DNA of 64,000 nt from the NCBI RefSeq assembly GCF_006352475.1, contig NZ_VCMZ01000001.1, positions 1,054,001-1,118,000 of the forward strand, given 5' to 3'. This document shows positions 8,796 to 17,358 of this stretch, in pieces. The DNA comes from Acinetobacter pullicarnis (GTDB lineage: Bacteria; Pseudomonadota; Gammaproteobacteria; Pseudomonadales; Moraxellaceae). The position numbers were made by a program, and so were the translations under genes. Below the pieces are notes generated by a model. The model was not told where the DNA came from. It did no database searches and saw only the letters and a list, made by a program, of their open reading frames with translations. Position 1 is the first letter of the stretch, and each line of letters opens with the position of its first letter.

Positions 8796-9321
8796 GCGTT
8801 GTGTATCAAACTCAGTATGGTATTCAATGGAAATTCCCCTCTTTGGAAAAGATGAGCCATATATGGCGCAAGGGAGAGATTTTTGTTGTGTGGTATAGGT
8901 TAGGTATTGGTTTCAAAGATGTTTTACAGTCAAAGAAATCCATCCCAACCTTCCTTTTTCAAAGGAAGGAGCGTTGTGTATCAAACTCAGTATGGTATTC
9001 AATGGAAATTCCCCTCTTTGGAAAAGAGGGGCTAGGGGAGATTTTTGTTGTGTAGCATATATTCGGTATCAGTTTCAAAGAAATTCCCCTCTTTGGAAAA
9101 GAGGAGCCATATATAGCGCAAGGGGGAGATTTTATCTAGTTACACTGTTGTGCGGTGTGACTCAGTTAAATTGCTGATCACTAGGAGCTTTGTGATTCGA
9201 AAAAATCCATCCCAACCTTCCTTTTTCAAAGGAAGGAGCGTTGTGTATCAAACTCAGTATGGTATTCAATGGAAATTCCCCTCTTTGGAAAAGATGAGCC
9301 ATATATGGCGCAAGGGAGGGA
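8796..9321. repeat. Cluster of palindromic intergenic repeats between paaX and paaY
   Basis: Three long near-identical blocks begin GCGTTGTGTATCAAACTCAG (8796, about 8970 and 9238), with a shorter fourth copy at about 9082-9133. Each block contains a CCCCTCTTT core. In the block at 9011-9031 this forms a full palindrome with AAAGAGGGG. In the others the right arm changes to GATGAGCCATATATGGCGCA. A second palindrome, CCTTCCTTT-TTC-AAAGGAAGG, occurs at 8949-8969 and 9216-9236, just before two of the blocks. No transposase or conserved coding frame is present. This resembles a non-autonomous miniature repeat family or REP-like element. Confidence 0.8.
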
Positions 9322-9422
9322 TTGCTTCGAGAACTAAAGATATTCCAGCAATCAGTTAAAACGCTGAAAATTTAACAATAACAGATGAAAGGACAAGTAG
9401 CGTAGCTACCCAAGGAGTGATG

Positions 9423-10019
9423 ATGCCGTGTTATGCAATTGATGGAGTGATTCCAGTGGTTAGCCCAGAGGCCTATGTGCATCCGACTGCGGTGCTGATT
9501 GGTGATGTGATCATCGAGACGGGTGTTTATATTGGACCACTGGCGTCACTACGTGCCGATTTTGGTCGGATTCATGTGATGCAAGATGCCAATATCCAAG
9601 ATGGCTGTATTGTGCATGGCTTTCCCAACTGTGTGACGCTCATTGAAGAGCGCGGTCATGTGGGACATGGCGCGATTTTACATGGTTGTCGAGTTGGAAA
9701 AAATGCCTTGATTGGCATGAATAGCGTGATTTTGGACTTGGCAGATATTGGTGAAAACAGCATTATCGGTGCCAATAGTTTGGTTAAGACCAAGGATATT
9801 ATTCCCGCCAATGTTTTGGCAATGGGCAGTCCAGCCAAAGTCAGTCGAAACCTATCTGAGCAAGAGTTGCATTGGAAAAACCAAGGCACAGATGAATATA
9901 TTACATTGACCAAGCGCAGTATCCACAGTTTGGTTGAAGTCGCACCATTGACCGAGCAGTTCGCCATGCGTAAGACCTATAAAGACTTTCAATCCACTCA
10001 TCAAATTAAGCCGAAGTAA
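9423..10019 (+). CDS. paaY: PaaY, hexapeptide-repeat thioesterase of the paa pathway
   Basis: 198 residues of left-handed beta-helix built on hexapeptide repeats ([20 protein letters not shown] onwards), with the gamma-carbonic-anhydrase-type His residues in HGFPN and [12 protein letters not shown]. The N-terminus [13 protein letters not shown] matches the family start, and AAGGAG lies upstream, so I prefer the ATG at 9423 over 9420 or the GTG at 9417. PaaY is a thioesterase thought to remove dead-end CoA esters formed during phenylacetate ring opening. It probably has its own promoter after the repeat cluster. Confidence 0.9.
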   Translation: MPCYAIDGVIPVVSPEAYVHPTAVLIGDVIIETGVYIGPLASLRADFGRIHVMQDANIQDGCIVHGFPNCVTLIEERGHVGHGAILHGCRVGKNALIGMNSVILDLADIGENSIIGANSLVKTKDIIPANVLAMGSPAKVSRNLSEQELHWKNQGTDEYITLTKRSIHSLVEVAPLTEQFAMRKTYKDFQSTHQIKPK

Positions 10020-10321
10020 TCACGGAGTTTTGGCAGTTGAGATAAGTGGGCTTAAATGAATAGATACTGATCGATGAAGAGCTGAATAAAATATAGGAAA
10101 TTAATTTTTTGACAGGGAGTGTTTATATTGTTTCAATCAGGAAGATTGGACAGTAAAAGTAAAATAACAATTGAGGATGAAGTAGAACAGCATCAAGTCA
10201 TCGCGAATTCTGACATGATGCCCGAATAGGCATATTGGATGCTGGCCTGTATTAAAATGAAAAATGGTGTGTGAACACAAGCTTATTCATGTGTTTATGC
10301 CCGAATTAAAAGGGGAGAAAA
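10020..10321. other. Non-coding spacer before the LuxR-type gene
   Basis: AT-rich, with no open frame of coding character. A TTGACA at 10109-10114 could be a -35 box, but no good -10 sits 17 bp away. AGTCA and TGACA at about 10196-10215 form a loose inverted repeat. Nothing else is evident. Confidence 0.4.
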
Positions 10322-10996
10322 ATGGATTTTCAGACCTGGTCCGCTTTTGTCGATCGTTTTATTGCGGCGATGATGAGCACAGTAGAAGTGGATGCATTTT
10401 ATAGTTATAAAATTGAAGCTAATCTAGAAACCTCACAACATCATTATCGGAATCTTCCAGCACAGGCGATGCAGCAGTATTTAACTGAGAAACAGCCTTA
10501 TGATCCGTTGTTTTTTAAAAACCATAATGGTGATTTGGGTGAAATGTTGTTGTTATCACAACAGGTAATTCCAGATCAGTATCATACCTTTTTACAAGAA
10601 CAACAGATTGGGGATAATTTGGAGCTGTATTTTAAATACCAGCACGTTCCCATTCGAGGGATTAGCCTGATTCGTTCTGCGCAGCATGGGCAATTTGTTG
10701 ATGATGATTTAATTCGCTTAAAAAGCTTTTATCACTTGGCTGATTTTTATATTAATCAGCATCAGACCGTACAGGCACAGATGCAAGTTAAGCATCTTGA
10801 ACAGTTTGAAATGACTAAAAAAGAGCTTGAGGTGATCGATTTGATTTGCCGAGGTATGGATAACCCACAGATTGCAGCCGGCTTATATATTAGTCAGTCT
10901 ACGGTGAAGACCCATATTCAGCACATCTTTCAGAAACTTCAGGTGCAAAATAAACATCAGCTTTTATCTAAATTGCTGCAACTTAATCGAGTGTAG
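10322..10996 (+). CDS. Solo LuxR-family transcriptional regulator
   Basis: 224 residues. The last 60 are a LuxR-type helix-turn-helix (MTKKELEVIDLICRGMDNPQIAAGLYISQSTVKTHIQHIFQKL). The N-terminal 150 residues show no recognisable receiver Asp and no clear acyl-homoserine-lactone pocket signature. No luxI-type synthase is nearby. The gene ends 102 bp before the copper amine oxidase, in the same direction, with a terminator between them, so it is a plausible local regulator of that oxidase. The ATG at 10322 follows AAAAGGGGAG. The ligand is unknown. Confidence 0.8.
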   Translation: MDFQTWSAFVDRFIAAMMSTVEVDAFYSYKIEANLETSQHHYRNLPAQAMQQYLTEKQPYDPLFFKNHNGDLGEMLLLSQQVIPDQYHTFLQEQQIGDNLELYFKYQHVPIRGISLIRSAQHGQFVDDDLIRLKSFYHLADFYINQHQTVQAQMQVKHLEQFEMTKKELEVIDLICRGMDNPQIAAGLYISQSTVKTHIQHIFQKLQVQNKHQLLSKLLQLNRV

Positions 10997-11013
10997 GGTC
11001 AGATGCATCTATT

Positions 11014-11040
11014 AAAATCATCCCTAGGGATGATTTTTTT
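11014..11040 (+). terminator. Intrinsic terminator of the LuxR-type gene
   Basis: AAAATCATCCCTAGGGATGATTTT is a continuous self-complementary stem of 12-bp arms ending in a run of T. It lies 18 bp after the regulator stop codon and upstream of the amine oxidase. Confidence 0.8.
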
Positions 11041-11098
11041 TGTGCATAGATTGGCTACTTTAGATTTAAATATGATGGATCTATAGGTAATTTTAACA

Positions 11099-13399
11099 AT
11101 GAAGTTAAGCAAAATAAGCCAAGGAATCAAATCCAATCTGCATTTAAAAGCGTGGTTAATGACGCTGCCGATGTTATTTATGGGACAACAGGCCATGGCG
11201 CATGGGCAGGCCGCAGAAATGCTTCCGCTTACACAAGCGATGCAAGCAGCGGGTGCCAATGTTGAGCATGATGCTTATACCGATGTGTATACCGTGAGTA
11301 AAAACTCAACTTATGTCAAAATTAAACCCAATGCAGAAACCATTTTAGTCAATGGGAAAAGCCTAAAAATAACCGTACCGGTGATTGAAAAAAATGGTCA
11401 AGCCTATGCTTCGAGCACCTTGGCCAATGAAATATTCCAATCTGGCCTCGATCAAACCTTTGTCACTGAAAGCGTGGTGCATCCACTCAACAGCTTATCT
11501 GCGCAAGAAATTACACTGGCGCGTTCGATTATTGCAGCAGATCGCCGTGCTCCGAAAGAACTCAGATTTAGCCGTTTAGCACTTAAAGCCCCCGATAAAA
11601 CCAAAGTTTGGAATGCAGTACTCACCGATTCCGTTTTAAAAACTGAGCGTGAAGCCAATTTTGCCATTTTAAATGGTAACCAGATTATTGAAGGTGTGGT
11701 CAACTTAAAGACCAAGAAAATCGTCACATGGAAAGTGGTGAAAGATGCGCACGGCATGGTGCTGCTTGATGATTTTGAGTTGGTGCAAAAGGTCATTAAA
11801 GAAAGTCCAGAACTGGCTGCAGCCATGAAAAAACGTGGCATTAACGATATGAGCAAAGTGGTTGCCACGCCACTGACGGTGGGCTACTTCGGCGGTGAAG
11901 ATGGTCTAAGCAAAGAGCTGAATTATCTAAAAGTTGTTTCTTATTTAGATGTTGGTGATGGCAACTATTGGGCGCATCCGATTGAAAATATTGTGGCGAT
12001 TGTCGATTTAAGTCAAAGAAAAGTGGTGAAAGTGGAAGATGGGGAGATTGTCCCAATTCCAATGGCAGCACGTCCTTATGATGGTCGTGATAAAAAAGCC
12101 AACAGCAAAAAACCTTTAAGAATCACAGAACCAGAAGGCAAAAACTTTACTGTGTCGGGTCAATATGTACATTGGAACAATTGGTGTTTCCACGTGGCAT
12201 TGGACTCACGCGTAGGTATTCAGCTTTCAACCATGACCTATAAAGACCAAGGCAAAAAACGTAAAATCATGTATGCCGGTAACTTGGGTGGGATGATTGT
12301 GCCTTATGGTGATCCAGATTTGGGCTGGTACTTTAAGTCGTATCTCGACTCGGGTGACTATGGCATGGGTACTTTAACCGCATCGCTAGATCGTGGTACC
12401 GATGTGCCTGAAAATGCAGTGATGTTTGATGCAGTGATTCCAGACTTCCAAGGCAATCCGATGACCATTCCAAACGCCTTTGCCATTTTTGAACGCTATG
12501 CCAATCCGGACTATAAGCATCAGGAAATGGGGCAACCGAATGTCAGTGTTGCGCGTCGTGAATTGGTGGTGCGTTGGGTGAGTAATATTGGGAACTATGA
12601 TTATATTTTTGACTGGGTCTTGGCTGAAAATGGCACCATTGGGATTAACGCTGGCGCATCTGGAATTGAAGCAGTTAAAGGCGTGAAAGCCAAAACCATG
12701 CACGATGCGACTGCGGCAGCAGACACCCGTTATGGCACCTTGATCGACCACAATATTGTCGGCACTACTCATCAACATATTTATAACTTCCGTTTAGATA
12801 TGGATGTCGATGGCGAGAAAAATAGCTTTACCCGCATGAATCCTGTGGTGAATCCAAATCAAAAAGGCATACGTAAGAGTGCGATGGAGATTGAAACCTC
12901 AGTGGTAGACAGCGAAAGTGCTGCCAGTGAGCGCTTTGATCCAAGTACTATTCGTTTAATCAGTAATTACAATGTCGAAAATGCGATGGGTAATCCTGTG
13001 TCTTATCAAATGATTCCATTTGCAGGCGGAACCCATCCGATTGCCAAAGGCGCGAACTTCTCAGCTGATGAATGGTTGTTTAAACGGTTAAACTTTATGG
13101 ATAAACAGATTTGGGTGACCAAATATGATCCAAATGAATTGTATACCGATGGCGATTATCCAAACCGTTCAACCCATGACACAGGGCTAGGCCAGTTTGC
13201 GGGCAACAATGAAAACATTAAAAATGAAGACTTGGTGGTATGGCTCACCACAGGAACCACGCATGTGGCGCGTTCGGAAGAATGGCCAATGATGCCAACA
13301 GAGTGGGTCAACGTGTTGCTTAAACCATGGAATTTCTTTGATCAAACCCCGAGTTTGACGCAGAATGAATCTGGCAAGCATGATCTGCCAGCGAAATAG
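11099..13399 (+). CDS. tynA: Periplasmic copper amine oxidase, copy 1 (TynA family)
   Basis: 766 residues with a signal peptide (hydrophobic LKAWLMTLPMLFMG, probable cleavage after AMA) and the E. coli TynA domain plan, including the N-terminal D1-type domain. The topaquinone precursor is Tyr500 in GNYDY. Copper ligands are in THQHIYNF and GTTHVARSEEW, and the catalytic-base Asp is in YLDSGDYGMG. It oxidises primary aryl-alkyl amines to aldehydes, H2O2 and NH3. The usual Thr four residues before the topaquinone Tyr is Asn here (SNIGNYDY). Flanked by paa genes, it may supply phenylacetaldehyde from phenylethylamine. Confidence 0.93.
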   Translation: MKLSKISQGIKSNLHLKAWLMTLPMLFMGQQAMAHGQAAEMLPLTQAMQAAGANVEHDAYTDVYTVSKNSTYVKIKPNAETILVNGKSLKITVPVIEKNGQAYASSTLANEIFQSGLDQTFVTESVVHPLNSLSAQEITLARSIIAADRRAPKELRFSRLALKAPDKTKVWNAVLTDSVLKTEREANFAILNGNQIIEGVVNLKTKKIVTWKVVKDAHGMVLLDDFELVQKVIKESPELAAAMKKRGINDMSKVVATPLTVGYFGGEDGLSKELNYLKVVSYLDVGDGNYWAHPIENIVAIVDLSQRKVVKVEDGEIVPIPMAARPYDGRDKKANSKKPLRITEPEGKNFTVSGQYVHWNNWCFHVALDSRVGIQLSTMTYKDQGKKRKIMYAGNLGGMIVPYGDPDLGWYFKSYLDSGDYGMGTLTASLDRGTDVPENAVMFDAVIPDFQGNPMTIPNAFAIFERYANPDYKHQEMGQPNVSVARRELVVRWVSNIGNYDYIFDWVLAENGTIGINAGASGIEAVKGVKAKTMHDATAAADTRYGTLIDHNIVGTTHQHIYNFRLDMDVDGEKNSFTRMNPVVNPNQKGIRKSAMEIETSVVDSESAASERFDPSTIRLISNYNVENAMGNPVSYQMIPFAGGTHPIAKGANFSADEWLFKRLNFMDKQIWVTKYDPNELYTDGDYPNRSTHDTGLGQFAGNNENIKNEDLVVWLTTGTTHVARSEEWPMMPTEWVNVLLKPWNFFDQTPSLTQNESGKHDLPAK

Positions 13400-13441
13400 T
13401 TGAGTCGCTCAATTATTCGGGGCAATATTCCCGATTTTAAA

Positions 13442-13475
13442 CAGCCCGAAATGCACTGCATTTCGGGCTGTTTTT
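13442..13475 (+). terminator. Strong intrinsic terminator between amine oxidase 1 and the convergent lipoprotein gene
   Basis: CAGCCCGAAATGCA pairs perfectly with TGCATTTCGGGCTG around a single C, followed by five T. It lies between two convergent genes. The opposite strand also has a T-rich tail, so it may work in both directions. Confidence 0.9.
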
Positions 13476-13523
13476 ATGGTGCTATGTGGATTGGGTTTTA
13501 GCATGATGACATTACTAATCAGT

Positions 13524-14279
13524 TTAGCGACAGTTTGGCTGCCAAGTGTTCTGCTGTAATTCAAGTTTGAGTTTATCCGTCGTTTGTTTTAACACGCTGG
13601 CTAAGTTTTTAGTGGTGGCTGAAAAGCGTTGAGCGGCTGCTAAGCTAATAAAGTCAGTACATTGGAAAAAGCTTTTTTGTACGTTTACTTCATACATGGA
13701 CAGCATTGGATTGGGTAACTTGGTATCAACTGGAAGGTAAGTTACCGAAAAATAAGAGACTTGTCCTTCAGTTGCGAACACTACATTTTGATAGGCACCT
13801 TGCTGTTTTAAGCTCTGCATTTGAGCAGCTTTCCATTGTTCTGGCGTCAATTTGGTGTTTTTTGAATAGTCTAAGGTGATCAGCTGCTGCCAATTTTGAA
13901 TATTCTCATTGGCGACCGTATATTCAAATCTAGATTTATTGCCTGCGCTTTGTTGGTGGGCAAGTTTATATTTTTGACCATCAAAATCAAAAGTTTCTGG
14001 AGGAGTAAAGCTAATGACATTTGCTTTACCGCCACAGTTTCTAGCTTCACTTGGCACTTCAGCACCAGTTGCCGTATTCATTACTTTTAAGCGTGCCTGC
14101 GGAGAAATATTGCACAGCATGTTTTTACTGCGAGAGAGGCCAGGGCCTGTGGTTAACATGCGTAGACCAGTATCTACTTGTCCATTTGCATTATAAGCTT
14201 GTAATTCGTATTGACCTGATAACGTGCTACAACCAGAAAGCCCAGCAATAACAGCCAAGCAAAGTATTTTATTAAACAT
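13524..14279 (-). CDS. Putative lipoprotein of unknown function
   Basis: About 251 residues. The N-terminus MFNKILCLAVIAGLSGC is a lipoprotein signal with a lipobox ending at Cys17, so the mature protein should be membrane-anchored. I do not recognise the rest. It is rich in Gln and Lys and has a few Cys (for example CNISP, NCGGK, FFQCTDF) that may form disulfides. The start at 14279 has GAGGGAAAC just upstream; an in-frame ATG four codons earlier is worse placed. It stands alone, convergent with amine oxidase 1 and divergent from the MFS gene. Confidence 0.75.
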   Translation of the reverse strand: MFNKILCLAVIAGLSGCSTLSGQYELQAYNANGQVDTGLRMLTTGPGLSRSKNMLCNISPQARLKVMNTATGAEVPSEARNCGGKANVISFTPPETFDFDGQKYKLAHQQSAGNKSRFEYTVANENIQNWQQLITLDYSKNTKLTPEQWKAAQMQSLKQQGAYQNVVFATEGQVSYFSVTYLPVDTKLPNPMLSMYEVNVQKSFFQCTDFISLAAAQRFSATTKNLASVLKQTTDKLKLELQQNTWQPNCR

Positions 14280-14834
14280 TGTTTCCCTCATTTTAATTGA
14301 ACAGGCTTATTTTTTAGTCTGTTTGTTTATAAAAAAGTACTTACAAGCCACGATGACTGTAGCACTGATTGGGCTGTAGTTCGAATAATTAAAAAATGAT
14401 GCATATTAAAAAATGAAAGGTATTTTAAAATAAACTACTTGTGATTTATGCTGAGTAACAACTAAATAACCTCAAAAAATACGGCCTTGATTCATCCCAT
14501 TTTAGAATAGACAGGGGCTGCTATTGGTATATTTGTTTACTGCTTATAGAATAAATTATTTGTTTATTTATTTAATTTTTGTTAAGCAAGTTTAGTGTGT
14601 TAAGACTTTAAAAGTATAAAATTAAACTTAAAAAGTAATGGAAAATTACATATCAAAGTGATAAAAATAATTAAGGTCGCAGGAATGTCCGAATACTTTG
14701 TGCTGTAGGTAGATGAATTATAAAGTGGATTTTATTTTTATTTATAACACTAGCCAAATATAGATCAGGTCATTCATTCAACGTTACTCAAAATTAATTT
14801 CTTTTAATGAGTACACTTACAAGGATGCAAGTCG
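14280..14834. other. AT-rich divergent intergenic region
   Basis: About 555 bp separate the lipoprotein gene from the MFS gene. It has no convincing ORF. It holds the 41-nt element at 14611-14651 that is shared with the OprD upstream region at 36660. The rest is very AT-rich and should hold the promoters of both flanking genes. Confidence 0.5.
14611..14651 (+). promoter_or_regulatory. Putative operator shared with the OprD gene at 36.9 kb (copy A)
   Basis: This 41-nt stretch matches 36660-36700 at 35 positions without gaps. It is made of two imperfect palindromes, AAGTATAAAATTAAACTT and ATGGAAAATTACAT. It lies 183 bp before the MFS start codon. Such a shared element in two non-homologous intergenic regions suggests one regulator acting on both transport genes; that function is inference. 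Confidence 0.5.
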
Positions 14835-16184
14835 ATGAGTGATTTTAAAAATCATACGGAACAGTCGCAAACAAAATCTGGGGCATATGCCTGGTATGTC
14901 GTATTACTCTGCATGTTGGCTTATATTTTCTCCTTTATTGATCGACAAATATTGGCATTGATGATTGAGCCAATTAAAGCCGATTTAAGTCTTTCTGATA
15001 CACAATTTAGTTTATTACATGGATTAGCTTTTTCACTTTTTTATGCATTTATGGGATTGCCACTGGCCTATATCGCAGACCGTTTTTCACGACCAAAACT
15101 GATTGCGATCGGTATTGTTTTTTGGAGTATTGCGACCGCTCTTTGTGGCTTAAGTAAAAACTTCTTTCAGTTATTCTTGAGTCGTATGGGGGTTGGTGTA
15201 GGAGAGGCTGCATTATCACCAGCCGCATATTCAATGTTTAGTGATATGTTTAGCAAAGAGAAACTGGGGCGTGCTGTTGCGGTTTACTCGATTGGTTCCT
15301 TTGTTGGCGGTGGTGTTGCATTTTTAGTTGGCGGTTATGTGATTAGCCTATTAAAAGATATGACCCTGATGAGTGTACCGCTGTTTGGCATGCTGAAATC
15401 TTGGCAAGTTGCTTTTATATTGGTTGGTTTACCTGGCGTATTTATTGGCTTGCTGGTGCTTTTGACTGTTAGAGATCCGAAACGTAAAGGGCAACGTTTA
15501 AATGCACAAGGAGAAGTTGAAAAAGTAAGCTTTAACGCGAGTTTTAAATTTCTTTCTAAACATCGCAAAACTTTTACCTGTCATTATTTAGGTTTTACTT
15601 TCTATGCAATGGCGTTGTTTTGCTTAACCAGTTGGACACCTGCATTTTTTATGCGTAAGTTTGGTTTAACCCCAACAGAGACAGGTTATATGTTGGGTAC
15701 GGTATTATTGGTTGCAAATACATTAGGGGTCTTCTGTGCTGGTTGGTTAAATGATTGGTTTATCCAAAAAGGTCGTAAAGATGCACCGATGATTACTGGT
15801 GTAATTGGTATTATTGGTTTAATTATTCCAATGATTGCATTTACTCAAGTTTCTGAGTTGTGGTTATCGGTGACTTTATTGGTTCCAGCGATGTTCTTTG
15901 CATCCTTTCCATTACCTATTTCGACCACTGCAATGCAAATGCTGGCACCAAATCAATTACGTGCTCAGATTTCAGCGATGTTCTTATTGATTAGTAATTT
16001 GATTGCACTGGGGATAGGTACAACCTTGGTTGCATTAATTACCGATAAGGTTTTTGGCAATCCGTTAATGGTAGGTATGTCAATTTCAATTGTTGGTGGT
16101 TTATCTTGTGTGCTCTCCTTTATTTTACTGAAAAAAGGTTGCAAAGCCTTTGTTGACAGTATGAACGAAGAATATCCGAGTTAA
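14835..16184 (+). CDS. MFS transporter (spinster-like family)
   Basis: 449 residues with about 12 hydrophobic segments. After TM1 comes FSFIDRQILALMIEPIKADLSLSDTQFSLLHG, then YIADRFSRPK in loop 2-3 and RMGVGVGEAALSPAAYSM, all characteristic of spinster-like MFS proteins often found beside catabolic genes. It is an inner-membrane secondary transporter; the substrate is not visible. The start follows AAGGATGCAAGTCG. Next come an AraC regulator and two dehydrogenase genes in the same direction. A shared upstream element links it to the OprD porin at 36.9 kb. Confidence 0.85.
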   Translation: MSDFKNHTEQSQTKSGAYAWYVVLLCMLAYIFSFIDRQILALMIEPIKADLSLSDTQFSLLHGLAFSLFYAFMGLPLAYIADRFSRPKLIAIGIVFWSIATALCGLSKNFFQLFLSRMGVGVGEAALSPAAYSMFSDMFSKEKLGRAVAVYSIGSFVGGGVAFLVGGYVISLLKDMTLMSVPLFGMLKSWQVAFILVGLPGVFIGLLVLLTVRDPKRKGQRLNAQGEVEKVSFNASFKFLSKHRKTFTCHYLGFTFYAMALFCLTSWTPAFFMRKFGLTPTETGYMLGTVLLVANTLGVFCAGWLNDWFIQKGRKDAPMITGVIGIIGLIIPMIAFTQVSELWLSVTLLVPAMFFASFPLPISTTAMQMLAPNQLRAQISAMFLLISNLIALGIGTTLVALITDKVFGNPLMVGMSISIVGGLSCVLSFILLKKGCKAFVDSMNEEYPS

Positions 16185-16201
16185 TTACCCAGTCGTATGA
16201 A

Positions 16202-16236
16202 AAATAGCCTATTATTTTAATGGGCTATTTGTCTTT
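16202..16236 (+). terminator. Probable terminator after the MFS gene
   Basis: AAATAGCC and GGGCTATTT form an A/T-rich stem around a 12-base loop, followed by GTCTTT. The T-run is weak, so strength is uncertain. Confidence 0.5.
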
Positions 16237-16264
16237 CACACTATTGCTAGAAGAGTACTGAGTC

Positions 16265-17248
16265 ATGCTTCAATCTTCTTCCTTAAAATATTTGCAGTAT
16301 TTAGATGAGTTTTTATTATTTAACTCTAAAGATTATGAAACGATCAAACAACAGATTAGCCATTATTTATGCCCGCATCAGTTTGAGGTGGAGACACCAA
16401 AAAAACTAGATGTCAGGCTGAATGGTTTTAAGTTTGGCTCATCTGCATTGTATGACTTAAAATATAGTGCGCCTGTAGAAATCGTGATGAATAAGGATTC
16501 TGAGAGTTATTTGTTTAGAATCAGTATTGAAGGGCAGTGCGACATCTGGCAAGAACAACATCAGTTTCATCAATCGCCAGGGGTGATGACCGTTTCGCAT
16601 CCCAATAGTCAGCATCGTATTACCACCAATCATCATTGTCGCAATATTATTTTAAAATTAACCAAAACAGATGTTGAGACACAACTGGCTAAAATGCTGG
16701 GATACTCATCATCAGCACCGTTATTATTTGATCCTTATTTGCCTTGCAGCTCTGATGGAATGACTTCCATTATTGAAACCATCGATTATCTTTGTCATGC
16801 CTATTACAAGATTCAAAACTGGCAGCTCACTTCAGAGAGTTTTACTGATTATTTAATCCAATTAATTTTACTTAAAGTACCGAATAACTATAGTCAGAAG
16901 CTCAATGCAAAATCACAATTGGTGTTGCCGCATTATATGAAAAAAGCCAAGCACTATATTGCTCAGAATTTAAAGATGAATATCACTCTGAGCGAGCTGA
17001 GTGAACGCTGTGGCGTTTCGGTACGAACCTTACAAAAGGGTTTTAACCAGTACTTTAATCAAACCCCAATCGAGTTTATTCGCGATCAGCGCTTAGAACT
17101 GATTCATTTGCAATTGCAACTCGGTTCTAGTGATGAAACTGTGACGGATATTATGCTAAGAAATGGCATTAATAGTTTTGGCCATTTTTCCAAGATTTAT
17201 AAAAAACGTTATGGCTGTGTTCCCTCACAAACTTTAAAAATGCATTGA
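16265..17248 (+). CDS. AraC-family transcriptional regulator
   Basis: 327 residues. The C-terminal 100 residues carry two helix-turn-helix motifs typical of AraC (ITLSELSERCGVSVRTLQKGFNQYFNQTPIEFIRDQRLE and GINSFGHFSKIYKKRYGCVPSQTL). The N-terminal 200 residues match the AraC-binding-like (PF14525-type) sensor domain of activators of aromatic catabolism. It lies between the MFS gene and the opine-dehydrogenase-like gene, so it probably controls one or both. The effector is unknown. Confidence 0.85.
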   Translation: MLQSSSLKYLQYLDEFLLFNSKDYETIKQQISHYLCPHQFEVETPKKLDVRLNGFKFGSSALYDLKYSAPVEIVMNKDSESYLFRISIEGQCDIWQEQHQFHQSPGVMTVSHPNSQHRITTNHHCRNIILKLTKTDVETQLAKMLGYSSSAPLLFDPYLPCSSDGMTSIIETIDYLCHAYYKIQNWQLTSESFTDYLIQLILLKVPNNYSQKLNAKSQLVLPHYMKKAKHYIAQNLKMNITLSELSERCGVSVRTLQKGFNQYFNQTPIEFIRDQRLELIHLQLQLGSSDETVTDIMLRNGINSFGHFSKIYKKRYGCVPSQTLKMH

Positions 17249-17289
17249 TTCTTTGACGAGATTTTTCTTCGCAAATGGGGATATCAATT

Positions 17290-17303
17290 CGTATTTTGAT
17301 ACG
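17290..17303. promoter_or_regulatory. Inverted repeat upstream of the opine-dehydrogenase-like gene
   Basis: CGTAT-TTTG-ATACG is a perfect 5-bp inverted repeat 56 bp before the start codon, in the only spacer between the AraC gene and the dehydrogenase pair. It may be an operator or a leader hairpin; the evidence is short. Confidence 0.25.
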
Positions 17304-17358
17304 TAGATTTTGAATAGATCCTGCACTATCAATACTCAATTGATCAGGAAGATTCAAA

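Noticed and set aside
8796..9321. Possible CRISPR array
   Set aside because: The repeats are few, long, unevenly spaced and imperfect, spacers are not of uniform length and no cas gene is near.
8796..9359. Open frames of 67-84 codons between paaX and paaY
   Set aside because: They translate the palindromic repeats, lack ribosome binding sites and repeat the same peptide in each copy; they are by-products of the repeat cluster.
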